Shown in pieces: positions 8,466-17,562 of a DNA stretch of 64,000 nt. The position numbers were made by a program, and so were the translations under genes. The DNA lies in assembly GCA_964560765.1 (NCBI GenBank), contig CAZLMG010000008.1, positions 1-64,000 of the forward strand, read 5' to 3'. Each line of letters begins with the position of its first letter. The stretch's first letter is position 1. The notes below the pieces were generated by a model. It was not told the DNA's origin and ran no database searches. It was given only the letters and a program-made list of their open reading frames with translations. This DNA is from CAZLMG01 sp964560765 (GTDB lineage Bacteria; Bdellovibrionota_B; Oligoflexia; Oligoflexales; CAZLMG01).

Positions 8466-9110
8466 ATGAGTGCGAGACAGCAAGTAACAGAGATCCTAAC
8501 ACAGCGCACGGATATCCGGGTAGCGACCGGTATGGCACTGGCGCAAAGTGAAAAATTATCAAGTAATATCGTGGATTTAGATGACCTTTTCCAGGGTGGC
8601 ATGCCCTTGGGGGCGATCTGCGAGTGGGGTTGTCCGCCCGGATTGGGGGGGCGGCAGTTGCTGCTTTCGTTTCTGGCCCAGGCCACCCACGCAAGCCGCA
8701 AATGGTGGTGTCTGTGGGTCAATGGTCATGACCAGCTAAGTGTCTATCCACCGGCATGGCAGGCCCAAGGCGTGGATTTGCGGCACCTGCGCTTCGCGGA
8801 CTCGCGCGAGCCAGTTGCGGATTTGCGTCCGGTATTTTTGGACGGGCTATTCCGTGTGGTGGTTCTGGATGCGCCGCAGCGTCTGAGCAAGGATGATTGC
8901 GCGTTTCTGGCGCAACAAGCTCGCGAGCAGAAGCAGCTGATTATCATTGTTCGCAACCATTTCCTGTCGCCGCAATTTGGCAATGTTTGGGCACGCTATC
9001 GATTGAACTGCCGTCGAGATGGTTTGGGCGGTGACTATGAAGTGTGGGGAGTTCGCGGTGTACCCGCAACGCCAGTGCTTATCCCGGGGCGGGAGGTGCG
9101 CGCATGCTGA
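8466..9110 (+). CDS. imuA: ImuA-like SOS mutagenesis protein
   Basis: First gene of a mutasome cassette; ImuA is a RecA-like protein that helps recruit the error-prone polymerase. About 214 aa. It has the ImuA/SulA-like layout: an N-terminal LDDLFQGGMPLGAICEWG stretch, a Gly-rich degenerate P-loop (GCPPGLGGRQLLL), a beta strand WWCLWVNGH, LFRVVVLDAP, and a C-terminal RLNCRRD strand. I start at 8466 (MSARQQ), with GGAGG 5 nt upstream; the ATG at 8451 lies within the operator and at about the transcription start. Its stop overlaps the next start. The family call rests mainly on the operon order ImuA-ImuB-DnaE2 plus these features. Confidence 0.85.
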   Translation: MSARQQVTEILTQRTDIRVATGMALAQSEKLSSNIVDLDDLFQGGMPLGAICEWGCPPGLGGRQLLLSFLAQATHASRKWWCLWVNGHDQLSVYPPAWQAQGVDLRHLRFADSREPVADLRPVFLDGLFRVVVLDAPQRLSKDDCAFLAQQAREQKQLIIIVRNHFLSPQFGNVWARYRLNCRRDGLGGDYEVWGVRGVPATPVLIPGREVRAC

Positions 9111-10597
9111 AGCACGATGGATTTCCTATGGCGGAGCGGCTGAGGGTAACGACGAGTCCGCACTTGTTCATAGCCATTTTGAATAAGAGTCCATCCGACG
9201 GCTTTTGGCAGGTTCTGACTCCGCAGGTCATGCGTTGGACGGACGAGGTGTGGCTGATGGATCTTTCGTCTTGCTACTCCTACTGGGAAAGCCAAGCGAG
9301 CGATCCGCAAGAGGGTATCATGGGCGTGATTCGTCGCGTTCTTGAACGCGTTTGTCCAGATGGATTTGTCGCCGTGGCTAGCGAATATCCGTGGTGCGCT
9401 GTACTGCTTCTCTCTTATATGCGCGAGCGCGGACTATCCGGGTTGGTGCATATCGAAGGTACGTTCGGTCAGGCTCTTTATCAAAAGGTGACATGGCCGG
9501 CATTTTGGAGCGTGGTGGAGGAGTTGAGCCCGCACTACGGGAAAGCATTTCCCAAACAGTGGCGATCCGAGTCTTTTCAACGCCGTTGCACGCAGATGCG
9601 CCATGCGATGCGAAAATTAGGGGTGAAGTTGCCGCATTCTCTGCGGGATATGGATCCTTATGCCATTCGTCGACGCTATGGAGCCACGCTGCGCGATGTC
9701 TGGTATTGGACATTCTTTCCCAAGCAAGGCTGCCCGGATGTGCACAGCATCGAGGGAGATACACAGATAGGTGCCTTTCCCTGGGAAAGTTATCAGCCGG
9801 TGCACGTTCCTTCGGTTGTACGGCACCTCGATTATCCCATCACCGAGTGGGCGCAAGTCGAGCCCTTGTTGTGTCTTGATCTAGCCAAACTCTGTGTTCA
9901 AGACACCTGGAATTGTCGTGAAAAGGTCACATGCCTGGAGTGGCGGTTGACCCTTGATGATATGTCCACCATGTACGTGCCCATCCATTTTCGCCATCCT
10001 CATTCCCTCCACCTTGAATCACCTCAGTTTCCGACCGCACGACTCCAGGCTAATTACAGTTTTCATCGGTTTGCTAAGGGGGATCTCAGTCTTGAGGGCG
10101 GGGAGAATGTCTCCCCGCCCCCTATCATCTCATGGTCGTTGGCAGTCCCTGGGCGTTTGCTAATGCCGCCCCAGGTTATGGATATATTTGGATCGGCAGA
10201 CGATAGCGAGAGCCGGCTTCTCGAGCTGGAAAATCGTCTACCCATCCTCTTGCAGCGCTATGCGGCGCGTGCGGATTGGCAGCCAGAGGATGCTTTTAGT
10301 GCGGAGCGCTCCTCGGAAATAGTAGGGACTGATCCTCATGCCATTTCACCACAGTCTTGGCTTGCCACGGCGCGAGTGCGGCCATTGTTGATTTATAAGA
10401 AGCCGCAGCCATTCGAGCGTCAGCCGGTATCTGCGGCTTGGCAATTTTTAGAGCGCAGCATGTGCAAGTGGTGGCAGCCGAAGAACGATCGCAATCTGCA
10501 ACGAGACTATTACCGCATGGTTGATCACCAGCAGCATGCCTGCTGGGTTTTCAAAGATGCAGCGGGACGTTGGTATCGACATGGCATCTTTTCTTAA
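9104..10597 (+). CDS. imuB: ImuB-like (inactive Y-family polymerase) mutasome protein
   Basis: ImuB is a Y-family polymerase homologue lacking polymerase activity; it bridges the clamp, ImuA and DnaE2 during SOS mutagenesis. About 497 aa, typical length. Family features include DEVWLMDLSSC near 45-55, the helix-hairpin-like LRDMDPYAIRRRYG near 190-205, a little-finger-like middle, and a C-terminal WVFKDAAGRWYRHGIFS, as ImuB proteins often end in W-F/Y-x-HG-L/I-F. The acidic catalytic residues of active Y-family enzymes are not evident. ATG at 9104 with GGGAGG upstream; it overlaps imuA by 7 bp and dnaE2 by about 17 bp, implying translational coupling. The sequence is diverged, so the call leans on position. 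Confidence 0.83.
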   Translation: MLKHDGFPMAERLRVTTSPHLFIAILNKSPSDGFWQVLTPQVMRWTDEVWLMDLSSCYSYWESQASDPQEGIMGVIRRVLERVCPDGFVAVASEYPWCAVLLLSYMRERGLSGLVHIEGTFGQALYQKVTWPAFWSVVEELSPHYGKAFPKQWRSESFQRRCTQMRHAMRKLGVKLPHSLRDMDPYAIRRRYGATLRDVWYWTFFPKQGCPDVHSIEGDTQIGAFPWESYQPVHVPSVVRHLDYPITEWAQVEPLLCLDLAKLCVQDTWNCREKVTCLEWRLTLDDMSTMYVPIHFRHPHSLHLESPQFPTARLQANYSFHRFAKGDLSLEGGENVSPPPIISWSLAVPGRLLMPPQVMDIFGSADDSESRLLELENRLPILLQRYAARADWQPEDAFSAERSSEIVGTDPHAISPQSWLATARVRPLLIYKKPQPFERQPVSAAWQFLERSMCKWWQPKNDRNLQRDYYRMVDHQQHACWVFKDAAGRWYRHGIFS

Positions 10598-13500
10598 AAA
10601 ATATGGTTGGTATGAATGGATGTGCCATACCAACTTCAGTTTCTTGGTGGGCGCCTCGCATCCCGAGGAGTGTGTGCAGCGGGCTGCTTCGCTTGGTTAT
10701 GCGGGGTTGGCATGTACCGATTACGATGGCGTTTACGGTATTGTACGCGCCTTTCGTGCATGGCGACGTCTACCCGTCGAGGCATCGTCGGGCGTCGAGC
10801 GCCGAATGCGTATTCACTATGGTGCAGAAATCCACCTGCAGAGGGATCACGAATTACCCCTGCTCTACCGCGATACATTGGTTCTGATCGCGCAGTCGCA
10901 TCGAGGCTATCACAATCTGTGTCGCATCTTGTCATGGGCGCATCGGGAGGGAAAACACGGTGCAAATGTTTCTATTGATGATTTGCTTGGTACAGACGTT
11001 AGTGATTTGGCTGCTATTCAACCAATGCGTGGACTTATTAGACGAGGCGAAGCGCAAGCGTTAAAGGCGCGTAGCGCCCGCTTACGCGAGCATCTGTCGG
11101 GGAGGATGTATTTTGCATTGAGCCAACATCTGCATCCTGCCGAAGATCGATGGCTGAACCCGACGCAGGCGATCGCACGAGAGTTGGGTGCTCGTTGTCT
11201 TCTGAGTCATGACGTCTACTTTCACGAACGATCGCAAAAAGATCTGTGTGATGTCCTGCATGCCATTCGACTCAATCGGCCCTTGGACGCGGCGGCCCCT
11301 CACCTGTTGCCGAATACCGAGCGCTCCTTGCTGACTTTGGATGAAATTGAGTCTATCTATCGCCGCGTACCTGAGTACTCAACTTTGTTGAGGAATAGTC
11401 GCGAGCTGGCGGAGCAGTGTCAGTTTAATCTCGATCAGTTGCGCTATCGCTATCCCAAGGAAATGATTCCCGAGGGAATGACCGCCCAAGGCTTTTTGGA
11501 GCAGCTGACGCGGGACGCGGCGCGTGCATTTTACCGTCAAAATGTTCCCCCGCATGTGGATAAGCTGTTGAAACACGAGCTGGAGCTGGTGGCTCAACTC
11601 GGATTTGCTGATTATTTTCTGACAGTTTGGGACATCGTGCGGTGGGCGCGCGGCCAAGACATCATGTGTCAGGGGAGGGGCTCCGCTGCCAATTCCGCTA
11701 TTTGCTTTGTCTTGGGCATCACGAATGTCGACCCGAGTCTTTTTGACACGCTATTTGAGCGCTTTATCAGCGTCGAGCGGGGTGATCCCCCCGATATCGA
11801 TGTGGACTTTGAGCACGAGCGTCGCGAGGAGGTCATTCAGTACATCTACCGTCGCTTTGGTCGCGAGCGGGCGGCCATGGTGGCGAACGTCATTACCTTT
11901 CGCTCGCGGGGCGCCTTGCGATTTGTTGGCAAGGCTCTTGGCGTGCCCGACGCCGCCATCAGTTTGGCGGGGAATCTGCTTGAGACGCGGCAGTATCGCC
12001 AGTCACCAATTGGCGAGGCTGTGGTCGAGGTTCAGCGGCAGCTTCGTGCTCGTACCGACGAAGTGTCATGGGATCTGTGGGCGAGTCTGGCCCAGCGTCT
12101 CAAGGGTTTTCCCCGGCATCTGGGTTTGCACTCGGGCGGCTTTGTCATCTCCGATCAGCCATTGAATTGGTTGGCTCATCAGGAGCCGGCCACCATGGAG
12201 GGGCGAAGCGTCATCGCCTGGTCCAAAGATGATATCGAGGCGCTGGGCTTTTTTAAAATCGATGTTCTGGCTCTGGGCATGTTGACGGCATTACGTAAGA
12301 GTTTGGCTTACATCCAGCAAAGTTACGGAGTGGAGCTGGAAATTGCCAAGTTAGCGAAGGATGACGCGGCGACCTTTGCGATGCTTCAACGGGCAGACAC
12401 GGTGGGAACGTTTCAGGTTGAGTCGCGAGCGCAGATGGCCATGCTGCCTCGATTGCGGCCGGCATGTTTCTACGATCTTGTGGTTGAGGTGGGTATTGTG
12501 CGGCCTGGTCCCATCCAGGGTGGTTTTATTCACCCTTATTTGAAGAGGCGACGAGGTGAGGAACCGGTGGTTTATCCGCATCCGGTTTTGCAGCCGATTC
12601 TGGCACGAACACTTGGGGTGCCCATCTTTCAAGAGCAAATCATGCGCATTGCCATGGCGGTGGGCGGATTTACCCCTGGTGAGGCGGATGAGCTTCGACG
12701 GCAGATGGGAGCCTGGCAGTTTAAAGGTGATCTCGGGCCATTGGTGAAGCGCCTGGCAGATGGGATGCGGAGCTTTGGAATTCACGAAGAATTCGTGCAA
12801 CAGATTCTGCAACAGGTGAAGGGCTTCGCCGAATATGGTTTTCCCGAGTCGCATGCGGCATCGTTCGCTCACATTGCTTATGTGTCTTGTTATTTGAAAT
12901 GCCACTATCCTGTCGCCTTCACGACGGCATTGCTGAATTCCCAGCCCATGGGGTTCTATAGCCCGCATGCGCTATTGCAGGATGCACGACGGCAAGGGAT
13001 TGCGATTTTACCCGTTTGTGTGCAGCGATCGTCGTGGGATTGTTCCTTGGAGCCGATGCCGGAAGGCCGACATAGCCAGGCTTTGCGGCTGGGTTTGCGC
13101 ATGGTGGTTGGGCTTCGCCAGCGCGCGGCGGAGGCATTGGTGCTAGAGCGTTGCGAGCGTGGTGCATGGAAGTCGGTAGATGACTTCATGGCGCGCGCGC
13201 CGCTTTTTCGCGGGGACTTGAGTGCGTTGGCTGCAGCCGATGCGTTGCATAGCCTCGGTCTAGAGCGGCGGCAGGCGCTTTGGTTGGCGGAGGCGGCGCC
13301 CGTGGCTCCAGCATTGGAAGAGGATTTGGGCTATCAATTTGATGTGGAGTCACCGACCGAGCGTATGGAGGCCGATTTTGCGGCAACGACAACGACTCTG
13401 GGGCCGCATCCGGCAACTTTGGTTCGAGAGCATTACTGGTGCTATGAATTTGCGGCAAAGATGCTGGTCCAAGCCAAGCAGCTAGCGCAGCAGCGTGCTG

Positions 13501-13883
13501 GCGGCGAAGTCCGCGTATTTGGCATGGTGCTGGTGCGACAGGCGCCGCCATCGGCCAAGGGCATGGTGTTTTTGACGCTAGAGGATGAGACGGGCTATAT
13601 CAATCTGGTATTTCAGCCACAGGTGTATCAGCGATTCCGTACGCTCATCAACGGTCAGGGTTTCCTTTGCGCGAGCGGCAAGTTGCAGACGATGCACGAG
13701 GGCCACTCGATCTTAGTGCAGCGGGTCTTTGAGCCGCATGTGGCGAATGCAGAGATCATTCCACTAGAGCGAGATGCATCAATGGGGAGTGAACAGCGTA
13801 CGGAAGATCGACTACATGCTCAACGAGAGGCGGCCAGGGTCGTGCGTGAGCGCCGCCTATCGATTGTTCGCAATTTCATGTGA
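10581..13883 (+). CDS. dnaE2: Error-prone DNA polymerase III alpha (DnaE2/ImuC)
   Basis: Catalytic subunit of the SOS mutasome, performing translesion synthesis and damage-induced mutagenesis with ImuA and ImuB. About 1100 aa. Domain order: PHP domain (about 8-250; starts with HTNFSFLVGASHPEE), polymerase palm with the Asp pair in PPDIDVDFEHERREEV (about 400-415), fingers with GRGSAANSA, helix-hairpin-helix region, and C-terminal OB domain (GMVLVRQAPPSAKGMVFLTL). The AxLHTHS-type opening of replicative DnaE is replaced, as is usual in DnaE2. The start at 10581 (MASFLKKYGW) lies inside the imuB 3' end; an ATG at 10557 is possible. A replicative DnaE must be encoded elsewhere. Confidence 0.95.
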   Translation: MASFLKKYGWYEWMCHTNFSFLVGASHPEECVQRAASLGYAGLACTDYDGVYGIVRAFRAWRRLPVEASSGVERRMRIHYGAEIHLQRDHELPLLYRDTLVLIAQSHRGYHNLCRILSWAHREGKHGANVSIDDLLGTDVSDLAAIQPMRGLIRRGEAQALKARSARLREHLSGRMYFALSQHLHPAEDRWLNPTQAIARELGARCLLSHDVYFHERSQKDLCDVLHAIRLNRPLDAAAPHLLPNTERSLLTLDEIESIYRRVPEYSTLLRNSRELAEQCQFNLDQLRYRYPKEMIPEGMTAQGFLEQLTRDAARAFYRQNVPPHVDKLLKHELELVAQLGFADYFLTVWDIVRWARGQDIMCQGRGSAANSAICFVLGITNVDPSLFDTLFERFISVERGDPPDIDVDFEHERREEVIQYIYRRFGRERAAMVANVITFRSRGALRFVGKALGVPDAAISLAGNLLETRQYRQSPIGEAVVEVQRQLRARTDEVSWDLWASLAQRLKGFPRHLGLHSGGFVISDQPLNWLAHQEPATMEGRSVIAWSKDDIEALGFFKIDVLALGMLTALRKSLAYIQQSYGVELEIAKLAKDDAATFAMLQRADTVGTFQVESRAQMAMLPRLRPACFYDLVVEVGIVRPGPIQGGFIHPYLKRRRGEEPVVYPHPVLQPILARTLGVPIFQEQIMRIAMAVGGFTPGEADELRRQMGAWQFKGDLGPLVKRLADGMRSFGIHEEFVQQILQQVKGFAEYGFPESHAASFAHIAYVSCYLKCHYPVAFTTALLNSQPMGFYSPHALLQDARRQGIAILPVCVQRSSWDCSLEPMPEGRHSQALRLGLRMVVGLRQRAAEALVLERCERGAWKSVDDFMARAPLFRGDLSALAAADALHSLGLERRQALWLAEAAPVAPALEEDLGYQFDVESPTERMEADFAATTTTLGPHPATLVREHYWCYEFAAKMLVQAKQLAQQRAGGEVRVFGMVLVRQAPPSAKGMVFLTLEDETGYINLVFQPQVYQRFRTLINGQGFLCASGKLQTMHEGHSILVQRVFEPHVANAEIIPLERDASMGSEQRTEDRLHAQREAARVVRERRLSIVRNFM

Positions 13884-13968
13884 CCGGGTGAGCGCTATTC
13901 GTGCGGCGCTACTGGCGGTGCGATTCAGGTGGCGTGACGTGGACGGGGGGTTATCGTTGTGGCACTCG

Positions 13969-14805
13969 CTATGGTTTCAACTTCTCGATCGAATCGCCAA
14001 TCCAGCTGGCATAGGACTGGGTGGCGATGGCAGACACCAGGTTGAGGTCGAGGAAAAATCGTGACACGAGCCCGATGACATACCGCTCACCATTGTGCGT
14101 ATAGAAGACAGCTGAACCACTCACTCCTGGATGAATGGTGGTGCCAGGGTTGATGCCAATCAAGATAGCTTTTGTCGAGGGAATGCGACCGAGAGGCGTC
14201 GCCGCATCACTGATCAAACTAATCTCTTTGACGATCGCATCACGTTCAACCTTGTAGGAGACGATCTGAGCCATATTGGAGCGATCGGCGCGGAAGTGAG
14301 CATCCTTGGTCTCTACCCAGGAAATCGACTTGGGAAATTTGAGAGACTCTGACGCGGGAAGAAGTTTTGCTGACTGCGTTAGGAACGAAGGCTTTGCACG
14401 AAAACGTACCAAGCCAATGTCGTTGGTCACGACGCCGCCAAAGCGCAACTCCAATTGTTCGTGGTGCAGCACGCGTTCTGCCGGCACAAAATCGAAGGTC
14501 ACGCGCGTGTGCGGTGCCTCCTTCTGAATCTTCACGGGCGCTAGGACGAAATAATCGATGTCGGACATGAGGCAATGCCCGGCAGTGGCAATAACATCGG
14601 GCCGAATGACCACCCCATTGCAAAATGTGAAGTTGCTGCCCGCCATGCCCGCAATCAAAACCGTCGACCGAATCAGCGGGTCGTCGATAGACAGCAAAGT
14701 GGTGAACGAAAGGGGCTTGTCTTGAACTGGAGATGTCGTGATACAGGCCGTCAGACAGAGGGCCCCACAAAGGGTGAACAATAAACGTCGACAATCGTTC
14801 GCCAT
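13969..14805 (-). CDS. Trypsin-like serine protease lipoprotein
   Basis: Secreted S1-family protease anchored by lipid: an N-terminal hydrophobic segment ends LTAC (lipobox, Cys about residue 20). The triad can be placed: His in TAGHC, Asp in TNDIGLVRF, and Ser in GVSGSAVF. The motif is GVSGSA rather than the classical GDSGGP, as seen in some V8/glutamyl-endopeptidase-like members, so specificity may differ from trypsin. The start at 14805 (MANDCRRLLF) has GGGAGA about 7 nt upstream; the frame is open up to 14934 but the extra 43 residues look non-coding and cover the suf promoter region. About 278 aa. Monocistronic, divergent from the Rrf2-suf operon. Confidence 0.85.
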   Translation of the reverse strand: MANDCRRLLFTLCGALCLTACITTSPVQDKPLSFTTLLSIDDPLIRSTVLIAGMAGSNFTFCNGVVIRPDVIATAGHCLMSDIDYFVLAPVKIQKEAPHTRVTFDFVPAERVLHHEQLELRFGGVVTNDIGLVRFRAKPSFLTQSAKLLPASESLKFPKSISWVETKDAHFRADRSNMAQIVSYKVERDAIVKEISLISDAATPLGRIPSTKAILIGINPGTTIHPGVSGSAVFYTHNGERYVIGLVSRFFLDLNLVSAIATQSYASWIGDSIEKLKP

Positions 14806-14927
14806 CAGCGGCTCTCCCTGCGGACTTATCTCGATCAACATCCTAGCCCGGATATGCATAATAAGACGAGTTATTGCGGACACATAACCCCCTGTTTCGG
14901 CAGTGCCCATTTTCCCCTCCCTTAAAC

Positions 14928-14993
14928 TTGACAATTCAGGTAAACAAATCGTACAAAATTTAAGAAAGTTTACCTAAATGGTAAAGTATTACC
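14928..14993 (+). promoter_or_regulatory. Promoter and half-site array before the Rrf2-suf operon
   Basis: TTGACA (14928-14933), an 18-bp spacer and TACAAA (14952-14957). The region holds four copies of one half-site: GGTAAA (14939-14944), TTTACC (14969-14974), GGTAAA (14980-14985) and ATTACC (14988-14993). The middle pair forms the palindrome TTTACC-N5-GGTAAA, and the outer AGGTAAAC/GTTTACCT pair is also inverted. It is a likely operator for the Rrf2 regulator encoded immediately downstream, with one half-site in the spacer and the palindrome just past the start site, positions that suit repression. Confidence 0.6.
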
Positions 14994-15007
14994 CCTTTGG
15001 ATAACGC

Positions 15008-15466
15008 ATGAATATCACGTCAAAAAGTAGATACGCACTGAAGATCCTCATGGATCTCGCCTATCATTTTGACGCCCCTCACGTTCAGCGTGAGGACATC
15101 GCCCGGCGCCAGGGCGTCCCGCAAAACTATCTCGATCAAATCATGCTGCGGCTGCGCAAGGCCTCGTTGGTTGAGAGTGTCCGCGGCCGGGGCGGTGGTT
15201 ATCGCCTCGCAAAATCCGCAGATGACATCTCCGTCTTTGAGATTTTTTCTGCCGTCGAAGAGAGTTTATATCCCGTCGAGTGCATGAGTGACGCTGGCCA
15301 GTGTGGCTATGAGCACAGCTGCGTCTCCATGTCCGCCTGGGAGGAAATCGTAAATGCCATGGTGCAACCCCTGAAGAAAATGTCGCTGAATCACCTGGTG
15401 CAGAACTGGGCGCAAGTGCATCAGATGTGCCCTATGGGTGGAATCAAGGAGTGTCGTAAAGGATGA
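15008..15466 (+). CDS. Rrf2-family transcriptional regulator (IscR/SufR-like)
   Basis: Winged-helix DNA-binding protein, probably sensing Fe-S cluster or iron status and controlling the suf genes behind it. 152 aa. The N-terminal half has the Rrf2 signature: SKSRYALKILMDLAYH, the recognition helix QNYLDQIMLRLRKASLVES and the wing RGRGGGYRLAK. The C-terminal half has Cys in ECMSDAGQCGYEHSC (spacing C-x6-C-x5-C, near the C-x5-C-x5-C of IscR) able to bind a cluster, plus two further Cys near the end. The start is ATG at 15008. Its stop overlaps sufC by 4 bp (ATGA), so regulator and Suf ATPase are coupled. A half-site array lies directly upstream. Confidence 0.92.
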   Translation: MNITSKSRYALKILMDLAYHFDAPHVQREDIARRQGVPQNYLDQIMLRLRKASLVESVRGRGGGYRLAKSADDISVFEIFSAVEESLYPVECMSDAGQCGYEHSCVSMSAWEEIVNAMVQPLKKMSLNHLVQNWAQVHQMCPMGGIKECRKG

Positions 15467-16233
15467 GCTTACTCGAGATCGAAAACTTACATGCACAGGT
15501 GGATGGTAAAGAGATCCTCAAAGGCCTAAACCTCAAGGTTAACGCCGGAGAAGTCCATGCCATCATGGGGCCAAACGGCTCGGGAAAATCGACCCTATCA
15601 AAAGTGCTCGCGGGTCACCCCGATTACGAGGTGACATCGGGCACAGTCGGCTACGAAATCAATCTCAGGTCCAAGGATCTGCTGGCGATGGAGCCAGACG
15701 AGCGGGCGCGCGAAGGCGTGTTTCTGGCCTATCAGTATCCCGTCGAAGTTCCAGGTGTGACCAACGCTGTCTTTCTGCGCGAATCGTTCAATGCGATTTG
15801 TCGCCAGCAGGGCGTTGAAGAGATGGATGCTTATGATTTCAACGAGTTCCTTAAGCAGAAGATTAAATTTCTTGAAATTGATCCCAGCTTTATCGATCGC
15901 CCGCTGAACGTGGACTTTTCTGGTGGAGAAAAGAAGCGAAACGAGATTTTGCAGATGGCCGTTCTCAATCCTCGCGTCGCTGTTCTGGACGAGACGGACT
16001 CGGGTTTGGACGTCGACTCGCTACGAATCGTCGCCGAGGGAGTCAATAAGTTGCGCGGACGTGATCGCGCCATCATCTTGATTACGCACTATCAGCGCAT
16101 TCTGAATTACATCGTCCCTGATTATGTGCACGTATTAGCCGAGGGTCGCATCATCAAGTCGGGTCCAAAGGAGCTGGCGAAAGAGATCGAAGAGCGAGGC
16201 TATGATTGGATTTTGGCGGCGGAGCGCAACTAA
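15463..16233 (+). CDS. sufC: Fe-S cluster assembly ATPase SufC
   Basis: ABC-type ATPase of the SufBCD scaffold complex in the cytoplasm. 256 aa, standard length. Walker A GPNGSGKST (36-44), the family's VFLAYQYPVEVPGV region, signature FSGGEKKRNEI (about 152) and Walker B VAVLDETDSGLDVDS (about 171) are all present. SufC normally drives conformational change of SufB-SufD for cluster assembly and iron entry. Here it is followed by sufD, sufS, sufU and nfu, but sufB is not in the cluster. Start overlaps the regulator's stop. Confidence 0.97.
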   Translation: MSLLEIENLHAQVDGKEILKGLNLKVNAGEVHAIMGPNGSGKSTLSKVLAGHPDYEVTSGTVGYEINLRSKDLLAMEPDERAREGVFLAYQYPVEVPGVTNAVFLRESFNAICRQQGVEEMDAYDFNEFLKQKIKFLEIDPSFIDRPLNVDFSGGEKKRNEILQMAVLNPRVAVLDETDSGLDVDSLRIVAEGVNKLRGRDRAIILITHYQRILNYIVPDYVHVLAEGRIIKSGPKELAKEIEERGYDWILAAERN

Positions 16234-17562
16234 ATGACGCCTGCTACAGGATATTCCGCAGAAAACTTTGCACGAACCTTTGCGATGCTGCCGCAGCAGT
16301 GGCCGAACGAGTCAGCAGACATGCGTTTGCTGCGACAGAGTGCCTTCGACCGCCTTCTGGCGTCTGGGCTGCCCAATCGTCAAAACGAAGAGTGGAAATA
16401 CACAAGTCTGCGCGATTTGGCGGATGGCGACTTCCACTTAATTACACCAGCCGAGGCTCGTTCAGCGCAAGTCGAGCTGCCCGCCTTCTTGACCCCGGAT
16501 GCGGTGGCATTTGTCTTTGTGGATGGTCACTATCGTCAAGATTTAAGTCGTAACGTTAAGCAGATCCCTGCGGGTATGCGCTGTCAGCCGATTCGCCAAG
16601 CCTTGAGCGAGACAACGGCTGATGTAAAAAAGTCCCTATTTGACGAGCGCACCGCAGACCGCCCCTTTGAAGCCATGAGTGCGGCTTTCACTTGTGATGG
16701 CCTGTGGATCGATGTCCCACGCAACATTCAGTGCGACACTCCCCTATACGTTCTGCATCTGCAATCAGATCGTGCGACACGCATGGCGGTGTTTCCGGCG
16801 CTGTTCGTAAACCTGGCGCCACTGAGCCACGTGCAACTCATTGAGTACTTTCAGGGCGAAGGCACTGCTGGTTATCTGGTAAATGCTCGCGCCCATTTTG
16901 CTATGGGTGAAAGCGCGATCGCGAATCATGTCCGCATCGTGCATGAGGGGAATACTTCAACCCACATCGGCAGCACCCGGGTTGCGCAGCAACGCAATTC
17001 GCGGTTTGAGCAGATCGTCTATTCTCAAAGTGGTCGACTTGTTCGGCACTCAGCCATTGCCGAACTCATGGGCGAAGGCTCCGAGACGCGCCTCCAGGGA
17101 CTGTACCTCGGTGAAAAGAGTCAGCATGTCGATCATTACACATCAATCGATCATCTCGTGCCGCACACGACAAGCCATCAGCTGTACAAGGGCATCCTGA
17201 CGGATCAAAGCCGCGGCGTGTTTATGGGTCGAGTCAAAGTCCATCAGGATGCGCAACAGACGGTGGCCTTGCAGCAGAACAAGAATCTATTGCTCAGCAC
17301 AGAAGCCGAGGTCGATACCAAGCCTCAGTTAGAAATCGATGCTGATGACGTGAAGTGTAGCCACGGCGCCACGATCGGGCAGATGGCCGAAGATGAAATC
17401 TTCTACCTGATGAGTCGAGGCATTCCAAGGCAAAGAGTTCAGCACTTGCTTTGCGAAGGTTTTGCTCAGGATGCTTTTTCCAATTGTGCCGACACTACGG
17501 GACGGAAACTTGTTGCCGGTATGGTCCGAGATTTCTTCGCGAGGGGGCACTTTGGCGTTTAA
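16234..17562 (+). CDS. sufD: Fe-S cluster assembly protein SufD
   Basis: Scaffold subunit of the SufBCD complex, 442 aa. The N-terminal helical part carries RQNEEWKYTSLRDL, typical of SufD; the beta-helix core follows, and the C-terminal part has DDVKCSHGATIGQMAEDEIFYLMSRGIPRQ, the conserved SufB/SufD C-terminal motif in its SufD form. SufB proteins have a different N-terminus and are longer, so I do not think this is a SufB. The ATG directly follows the sufC stop, with GGAG about 9 nt upstream. Its last codons overlap the sufS start by 11 bp. Confidence 0.94.
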   Translation: MTPATGYSAENFARTFAMLPQQWPNESADMRLLRQSAFDRLLASGLPNRQNEEWKYTSLRDLADGDFHLITPAEARSAQVELPAFLTPDAVAFVFVDGHYRQDLSRNVKQIPAGMRCQPIRQALSETTADVKKSLFDERTADRPFEAMSAAFTCDGLWIDVPRNIQCDTPLYVLHLQSDRATRMAVFPALFVNLAPLSHVQLIEYFQGEGTAGYLVNARAHFAMGESAIANHVRIVHEGNTSTHIGSTRVAQQRNSRFEQIVYSQSGRLVRHSAIAELMGEGSETRLQGLYLGEKSQHVDHYTSIDHLVPHTTSHQLYKGILTDQSRGVFMGRVKVHQDAQQTVALQQNKNLLLSTEAEVDTKPQLEIDADDVKCSHGATIGQMAEDEIFYLMSRGIPRQRVQHLLCEGFAQDAFSNCADTTGRKLVAGMVRDFFARGHFGV

